Origin: Denticeps clupeoides
Taxonomy: Eukaryota > Chordata > Actinopteri > Clupeiformes > Denticipitidae
NCBI RefSeq assembly: GCF_900700375.1
Contig: NC_041709.1
Coordinates: forward strand, 26,205,515 to 26,269,514
Length of the DNA: 64,000 bases
Direction: 5' to 3'
The notes beneath the pieces are model-generated. The model was not told the DNA's origin, made no database searches, and was given only the letters and a program-made list of their open reading frames with translations. The translations under genes were made by a program, and so were the position numbers. Shown here piece after piece: positions 57,746 through 64,000 of the stretch (positions are counted from its first letter, which is position 1; each line of letters opens with the position of its first letter).

Positions 57746-58074
57746 CATGACCTCAACAAAAAATTCTGATAGTTAATTAATTTAAATATAGACTCGTGTT
57801 TCACACTGTCTCATGTTGGACTTTCTAGCTCTTTAGCTTTTAAAAAAGTGAAAGGTTCACCCTTCCCAAATTATTTATGTTTCCCATCCCCTCCGGCAGT
57901 GCATCTGGTTCGTGAAGAATGGAAATGATCTAAATGCTGGGTGTCTCTGCATAGAGGGCCAGGTGTTGTAGCCAGACATGGAGGTGGGAAACAAAAGCAC
58001 AGAGTGTTGGCAGCCTGAGGTCAAGTTGTGTAGCTCTTGGTTGCTGAGCAACAGCAGGAGGCAGGTCTGGGGCG

Positions 58075-58114
<40 letters not shown>

Positions 58115-58585
58115 CACAGCTGTCGTTAGGGTGCAGGTTTTTCTCCTTTGTGGCTCAAGGGACTGAGACAACAGCAGTCAAGTTCAAAATGTTTCATTCA
58201 TCTTCCACCGTTCAGTCTGTCTCTATCTTTCTGTTGAGTGACAAAATAAGTAATAATATTAATAAAACAGCTATTACTCTTATTCTTTCACTGCTTTGGT
58301 GGTGAACACTTCACACTTCACGAAAGCTGTCTTGGCTGTTAAATCACACTTCAGCTCTTCACAATCCCATATCAACATTCCTCTCCCTCCTTTAATTAGT
58401 GACTTGATCTGATCTGTGGATCCACTGAGCAGTGAATGGAGCCGCTGTCAGATGGACGATCAGCCTCCTCCGCTGCTGGGATGCGTTCCTCCCCCCTGCC
58501 ATCTGGCTTGAATGGTGACACTCAGACAGAGTGGAGCAGGGTTGACCATCAGCATAGCTGAACAGATGTCAGATCACCACTTATA
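57746..58585. other. Intergenic with GT microsatellite
   Basis: A GT repeat lies at about 58076-58113. No exon recognised. Confidence 0.55.
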
Positions 58586-59719
58586 CAGTCCCTGACAAAA
58601 GTCTTGTCGCTTATCTATTTTGTAGAAACACCTGCTATTAACCTGACTGAGAAATAGCTCATATGAAAAGCTAAAACCCTACCAAATGATGTTTCATGCG
58701 TTGGAATGAATTACTTTCAGTGAAAAAAAAGATTTATCATTCAATCAAGACAGAAAGGTCAAATTTTGGCAAGACAAAAGTTGTCGTCTATACGGAAATT
58801 GAACAAATTTACTGCAAATACAAATATATGTCTGCAAATTAAGTAATGGTGCTGTGAGATCCAAGTTTAATATATTGTATGAGCTTGAAGGACTGCATGT
58901 GATTGAGCACCATCCTGCTGCAGAATTTGGCCTCTTTTATGGTTGGGAATATAAAAGGTTGCTAAGATTTCTTGGTATTTCAGACTATTGATGTTGCCTT
59001 CAACCCTGCAGATCTTTCACACACATTCATCTGAAAAATCCACCTTCTGCCACTTTTCCAGCCTCCATCCTTTTAGCAGGCTGTGTGACTTGGCAAATGC
59101 CACACGGTTTTTCAATTGTCTTGTTTAGTGCTGCTTCTGGGCACTGATTCGACCATGGAGGTCATTTCGAGAAAGGGCTAGTCTATGATTTTCGAGCCAA
59201 CAAACGCGCTTTTCGAGCAGTTGTCTTGTGGGGTCTGCCTGACCTGGGCTTGTCAAAAACATCTCCAGTCTCTTCAAATCTTTTTTTTATCCTCTGAACT
59301 TGACGCTGAGACACATTGTGGACCAGATCCACATCAGCAGTGGATCTGGTCTTCAGCCTCTTGATAATCAACACTTTAGTCTCAGGGTCAATCTTAGGTT
59401 GTTTGCAGAGGACTAGTTGCAGTTGATGTGAAGGTCTAGTGTACTGGGGTTCTTTTTATACACACCTGAGACCTAATTGATCCATTATTAGTCACAGGTG
59501 AAGCTCATATGACAAGGCGACAACACTTATGTCTTTGCAAAAATTGACTCAGCTTTGAATATTAGAATACTTTTTGACAGTTTTGTTATGCACTGAAACA
59601 TTATTACAAAAGCTGTTGGGAATAAAATGAGCTTTTTTTGTAAATCTTGATTAGAAATATATTTCAGCTGCACTTGAGGTCAATTTGTACACATAAGACA
59701 AGACTTTTGTCAGGGACTG
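58586..59719 (-). mobile_element. Tc1-like transposon, full length but decayed
   Basis: 1,134 bases with perfect terminal inverted repeats (CAGTCCCTGACAAAAGTCTT at one end, mirrored at the other, extending to about 23 bases) and TA on both sides (58584-58585 and 59720-59721), the Tc1/mariner target duplication. A minus-strand frame at 59183-59374 codes the DNA-binding start of a Tc1 transposase (VSQRQVQRIKKRFEETGDVF, PRSGRPHKTT). The rest of the transposase is not an open frame. Confidence 0.85.
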
Positions 59720-59989
59720 TACACCTAAAATGTAGAAACACATTTATGTTTGTGGTTGTAATATGACCAAGGGGTGTGAATACTTTTTCAAGGCATCTTC
59801 CAGTGTGAATAGAAAGGAGAACATCCCTCAAACTCTTGTTTCCTTTCACAGTAAACACAGAGGTTCCCTGAACTGAAAGCTGAATTCTAGGATTTTGACT
59901 TCTTTAGTCAATCCAGATTCTGAAGGACTTCTTACTCATCGCTGTTGAACATGCATACATGTTCAGTTTTGATAGTTGGGTGTGTAGTA

Positions 59990-60162
59990 CTTTAGCGGGT
60001 ATGACGCTCGCCTACAAACCAGAAGAGCACAAAGTCCCAGGTTCAAACCCCACTTACTACCATTGTGTCCCTGAGCAAGACACTTATCCCTGAGTGACTG
60101 TCCCTGTCACTACTGATTGTAAAATGCTCTGGATAATGGCGTCTGATAAATGCTGTAAAAAT
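59990..60162 (+). mobile_element. SINE family A upstream of sertad2
   Basis: Plus-strand copy with intact B box GGTTCAAACCCC and complete tail ending CTGATAAATGCTGTAAAA. It ends about 110 bases before the first CRE of the sertad2 promoter. Confidence 0.85.
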
Positions 60163-60269
60163 ATTGCCTCAACTTGGTCTGTAGCATCTTGTCCCGAATG
60201 ACAGATTCAGATTACTTGTCCCCACATAGCTTGCACTCACTTTCGAAGTAAGTAAACCTTGTGTTTGAG

Positions 60270-60316
60270 AGCGTGTGACGTCACCCAGCTCAGACTGGGC
60301 GTGTGACGTCACCCAG
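60270..60316 (+). promoter_or_regulatory. sertad2: Twin cyclic-AMP response elements
   Basis: The 18-base unit GCGTGTGACGTCACCCAG occurs twice, starting at about 60271 and 60299, exactly 28 bases apart. Each holds the full palindromic CRE TGACGTCA bound by CREB/ATF. It lies just before a likely 5' untranslated exon ending at the donor TGTG|GTGAGT (about 60402). Confidence 0.7.
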
Positions 60317-60402
60317 CGAGGAACGAAGCTGTTCGTCTTCGTGATTCCTCGGGTGTGGAAGTCCGTAGTCTGATGGTGATTCCTGGACGGAGACTACATG
60401 TG

Positions 60403-62225
60403 GTGAGTCCGTCCTGATCTGTTCTTTACTTTCATGTCCATTTGGGGAAATAAAGCTCGTCTGTGGGATACTGTTCGGTGTTTTCAGCGATGGTTGCGGG
60501 TGGGAGAAGAAGCCCGTGGAAAGTTACGGTTATAAAATATAATAGCTGGACTGAACATCAAATCTAAAAGAAAAAAAAGTGTATCCTGTCGTGGTGTTCG
60601 GTGGAAGACGGACATTTTGTGGTAGGTCGCCAGGCGAGTGTCATATGGCACCAGTACGAGCTCCGGGACAATTTACTTATCTGTGGCTCAGTTTTTCTTT
60701 TTTACACGAATAAGTTAAATTCCTTTGTTTAAAATATTTCATTTTGGTTGTCAAGCTTAAACCCACTCCTTGTTATCACTCTGGTTTGTTCTTCTTGACT
60801 ATTATAGGTTTTTGTGTCTGTCTTTAAACTCGATCTAGACTAATTTCCCCCACACATGACTTTCGTTTTCGGTAAACCGGAGCTGTGACATTTAAACCGA
60901 AACTACAGTGAAACATGGGCAATACATTAAACAAACAAAAAAAATCTATCGATGATTGTTGGAATCTGCCAGAACTATGTAACTATTTCTATAGTTGTAA
61001 ATCTATACCTCTATATTTGTGTTGAAGCATTTATGATTAATACAATATGATTTAATGATAATAATAAAATGAAAAAAATTATTTTAGATGGGAAAAACTC
61101 ATATGAATAATAAGAGCAACATCATTAGGTCCTTGAATGTTTTAGTCTGCATCAGTCATATGTCACCGGACATCCTCACGTGGGTTCAGGTCACGTGTGT
61201 AACTGTCTCATTACTAGTGATCATTTCCACTTCTCCATGTAGCGCTTATTGTTGATTTCCTCCTGAAAAAAGAACAGATTTCCTCTTCTGTCTCTTCTTG
61301 CATAATTAACAGTCCCATATCCAGATGCCTGCAATGTAATTTTTACTACAGCAACAATTTAGACAAAACTGCTGAGGCTGCTGAACATACATTTGAGAAA
61401 ATGTGATATATTAGGAGGTTCTTTGGAATTTTGGACTTCAGAAGAGAGGTTTTTCTAATTTATTGTGGAGTAGTGTGTCTGATAGGTGCTGGGGAGCAAG
61501 GGCATGTAGGGATTTGTATGTCAGGAGGAGAATTTTGCAGGAAATCAGGAATGAACATAGGAATGGTGCCAAGCAGTTTCAACAAACAGCAAGCCATGGC
61601 ATCTAGGTGGGTAGTGATGAAACAAGAGCTTCAGCAGCAAATTTAGGTAGCAAAGACCAGAGCCTAGAGATTTAGTAAAATACAGATCTAGTGATTAAAA
61701 TAATGCCTGTGTTATGGAACTGGAACAAAATCGAACAAAACCAAGACTTGGTTTTGAATAGTCGACCAGAGATAGAGGAGCGAGCTGAGTAGATGCGTTG
61801 GTGCTTAGCAGTGGAAGCAGAGTCCACAATGGTGGATGGTGAAGAGTGGTGGTCCCAACACAAAGCCTTAGACACACCTTGATTGACTGGAACAGGAGGT
61901 TTTGAGCCTTTCGGTTTATTAAATATGATTGAAAGCAGATACCAGTAATAAATTCAGATAAAGATTTGAGAATAAATGAGGCTGTTGAGATGGAAAATAA
62001 GGATGCTGATATTTCTAGAGGTGAGGAGGTTGTTGATGAAGCTGTGATGTTTCCTGAAGCCAGACTGAAAAGCTTATAGTGGGATTAAAGCATCCAGTTT
62101 ATCTTCAGCAGTAATCCATAACAGGAGCAGCCACTTGGTTCTGGTCAAAATTTCTGTTAGCACCCGTTATGACATTATAATGAGATAATAAATTATATTT
62201 CTCTGTCTCTGTTTTAGCAAAACAC
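60403..62225. other. sertad2: Presumed sertad2 intron 1 with old repeat
   Basis: Runs from the GTGAGT donor near 60402 to the acceptor TTTTAG ten bases before the ATG. 61430-62190 reads like the same long unclassified fish repeat as 33237-34400 and contains no supported exon. Confidence 0.45.
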
Positions 62226-63113
62226 ATGTTGGGTAAAGGCCTGAAGCGGAAGCTGCAGCACGATGGAGATTATGAGGAGGGTGGGACTGCCGTGGACAGA
62301 GAGACCTGCTCATACAATCTCCAGAGGCAGACGGTCTTCAACCTGTCTCTCCTAAAACTTTCCTCCCCGTTCCCCCAGCCTGCAGTGGAGCCGCGGCTCC
62401 AGCGGCACGTGCTTATAGCAAACACGCTGCGTCGCATCAAAGAAGAGTTCCAGCAAGAAGATGGGCTTCCAGGGCTCTTCCTTGCAGGTGAAAGTGCATC
62501 AGATCCCTGGCACAAAGAGACAGCACCTACCATCCCCCCATCAGCAGTATCACAGAATTCCGACTTACGTTTGAGCCCAGTTTCCTTCCTGGAGGACGAC
62601 AGACTCCATCATGGTATCCAGGCATCTCGATCCAACAATGTTCTAGCCAATGCACCTGATATGGATGAATCTTGCCCTCCTCCAATGGTTCTAAACCCAA
62701 CCCCTTCAAAAACAGGAGGACAGGAATGTACTGAGATCCATACAAAAAAGACAGACAGAGCTTTTGACATTTCACTGGTGGAATCAAAAAACGTAACTGC
62801 AGACCTGGGATTAGCTTCTGTCTTCTCTTCATCTTCGTTTTCCTTCGCTTCCTCGTCAGGGTTCCTGGCTGACCTGGTCATGGACGACCTCCTCTTTACT
62901 GACATTGACACATCCATGTATGACTTGAACTTGTGCTCTTCAAACACCGGCTCTTCCAAGGTGGTGTCTCTGGCCACTGCAGAGGACCTTGTAAGGAGTC
63001 TGTCCACCTGTGGCAACAGTGAGCTGGGATCAACAGGCGTGGCCCAGAGTCAGCCTTTCAAAATGGATTTTAATGAACTAGACCACATTATGAAGCTTCT
63101 GTTTGGATCATGA
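62226..63113 (+). CDS. sertad2: SERTA domain-containing protein 2 (TRIP-Br2)
   Basis: Nuclear transcriptional co-regulator that modulates E2F/DP activity and, in mammals, fat metabolism. The whole coding region is one exon of 295 residues, as in the family, preceded by an acceptor (GTTTTAG). Seen: N-terminal MLGKGLKRK, cyclin-A-binding style basic start, SERTA domain (YNLQRQTVFNLSLLKL to IANTLRRIKEEFQQE, residues about 37-80), a Ser-rich middle, the acidic PHD/bromo-interacting stretch GFLADLVMDDLLFTDIDTSM, and the C-terminal motif MDFNELDHIMKLLFGS (family MDLTELDHIMEVLVGS). SERTAD2 is preferred over SERTAD1/3/4 by the MLGKG start and C-terminal end and by neighbouring rab1a. Poly(A) signal ATTAAA at 63305-63310. 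Confidence 0.93.
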   Translation: MLGKGLKRKLQHDGDYEEGGTAVDRETCSYNLQRQTVFNLSLLKLSSPFPQPAVEPRLQRHVLIANTLRRIKEEFQQEDGLPGLFLAGESASDPWHKETAPTIPPSAVSQNSDLRLSPVSFLEDDRLHHGIQASRSNNVLANAPDMDESCPPPMVLNPTPSKTGGQECTEIHTKKTDRAFDISLVESKNVTADLGLASVFSSSSFSFASSSGFLADLVMDDLLFTDIDTSMYDLNLCSSNTGSSKVVSLATAEDLVRSLSTCGNSELGSTGVAQSQPFKMDFNELDHIMKLLFGS

Positions 63114-63697
63114 GTAACCAAAATTGAAAAGACATTTTTTCGGAAGAAAATTCATTGCTAGAGAAAAGTTCAGCTACCCGGCATCACCGAGGGCCAAGTT
63201 AGTTCATGCTCATCTTACCTGTATATTTATGCTCCTAAACAAAATACATTTATTATGCCAAGTGTCCTCAAATGTATAAAGGGATTTTGTTTTTCCATTT
63301 TTATATTAAATGACTGATCCAATGTAGTATTGTAGTTTGTGTGTGTGTCTTTTTTAAAGAACATTTTTCACTACTGAGCCATATGTAACCACTTTCCTGT
63401 GAACCTTCCAGGGTAAAATGTGTGTTATTCCTAAATTTTTCCTAGGTAACAACCGAATCGCTCAGAAAATGTGGAATTGCTAAATCTGTAAATATTCTGA
63501 AATAGTATTATTAATCTATTTCTGTACAGGCTCTTCAAGTGAACTTGTTTTCCATAGGAATTTTCCCATACACTTTACAGACCATAGTTTTAGCTGTACA
63601 CCACCGTAAGCCACAATGAACTATGACAGTATATCCACCTCATCATTACAATGTGCAATGATCACACACTGAGAGTGATCAAAGAAGCACATTTTTT

Positions 63698-64000
63698 TTA
63701 GAAGGCAGCCCACACAGAGACTCTGCAGAGGGTATTTCCCCAGCTAGCTGGCAACTGTCGCTGCTACAGTGGAAACTGGTTGAGATATTTTATAGTCAAA
63801 CTGAATTGTTTTTCTTTTACAAATTTAAACACTGAATGTTTGATCAAAATGCTCATAACCTGTAGTCCGGAACGTTATAATCACAAACCTGATATAAAAC
63901 ATTATCTAGTCCTTAAACACACTTTGACGTAGAAACCAGTTTCTGCTATTGCAGCTCCTGAAATGCTCTCTGCAGGGTCTCTGTGTGGGTTGCCTTCTAA
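63698..64000. mobile_element. MITE with 40-base terminal inverted repeats at window edge
   Basis: The window's last 40 bases are the inverted copy of 63698-63737: both read TTAGAAGGCA(G/A)CCCACACAGAGA inward, with about four mismatches in 40. The element would be 303 bases, lying in the sertad2 3' flank. No coding capacity. The TTAGAA end hints at a TTA(A)-targeting superfamily such as piggyBac, but the right flank is cut off. Confidence 0.75.

Overview
This is a stretch of bony-fish (teleost) nuclear genome. Evidence: split vertebrate genes with GT/AG introns, long CA/GT microsatellites, two tRNA-derived SINE families in many copies, hAT and Tc1-like DNA transposon fossils, an L2 LINE tail, and fish-type proteins such as a short myoglobin lacking mammalian insertions. 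The species cannot be fixed from the sequence; the SINE pair looks like an otocephalan or clupeiform type, but that is only an impression.

Layout. 1-4.7 kb is non-coding with SINEs. 4.7-6.3 kb holds a RhoU/RhoV-type GTPase on the minus strand, with an odd effector loop and tail. 6.3-15.4 kb is gene-free and repeat-rich, ending in the GC-rich promoter of a Delta gene. 15.8-20.1 kb is a complete Notch ligand of the DeltaA/Dll1 type (11 coding exons). 23.0-31.0 kb is a TRIOBP-like actin-bundling/PH/coiled-coil gene. It is tail-to-tail with smdt1 (EMRE, the essential subunit of the mitochondrial calcium uniporter) at 31.4-32.0 kb on the minus strand. 32.2-35.4 kb is LINE and SINE debris. 36.4-41.4 kb is a Luc7-like U1 snRNP splicing factor, 42.3-43.8 kb is cenpm (inner kinetochore), and 48.0-48.6 kb is myoglobin on the minus strand. 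52.8-55.1 kb is rab1a (ER-to-Golgi traffic), followed by a cluster of DNA transposon relics, and 62.2-63.1 kb is sertad2 with a 5' exon/promoter near 60.3 kb that carries two cyclic-AMP response elements. The window ends exactly on the terminal repeat of a small inverted-repeat element.

The genes do not form a functional cluster; each is a separate vertebrate transcription unit. The order mixes human 22q-type neighbours (TRIOBP, SMDT1, CENPM, MB) with a 2p14-type pair (RAB1A, SERTAD2) and genes that lie elsewhere in human (DLL1, RHOU, LUC7L). I found no gene set that amounts to an undescribed biological system. The best leads are the altered RhoU-like GTPase, the twin CRE promoter, the edge MITE, an unexplained splice-phase break in the TRIOBP-like gene, and a possible unknown exon opposite rab1a. 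Exon limits were read by eye from splice sites, phase and recalled family proteins, and no database search was possible.
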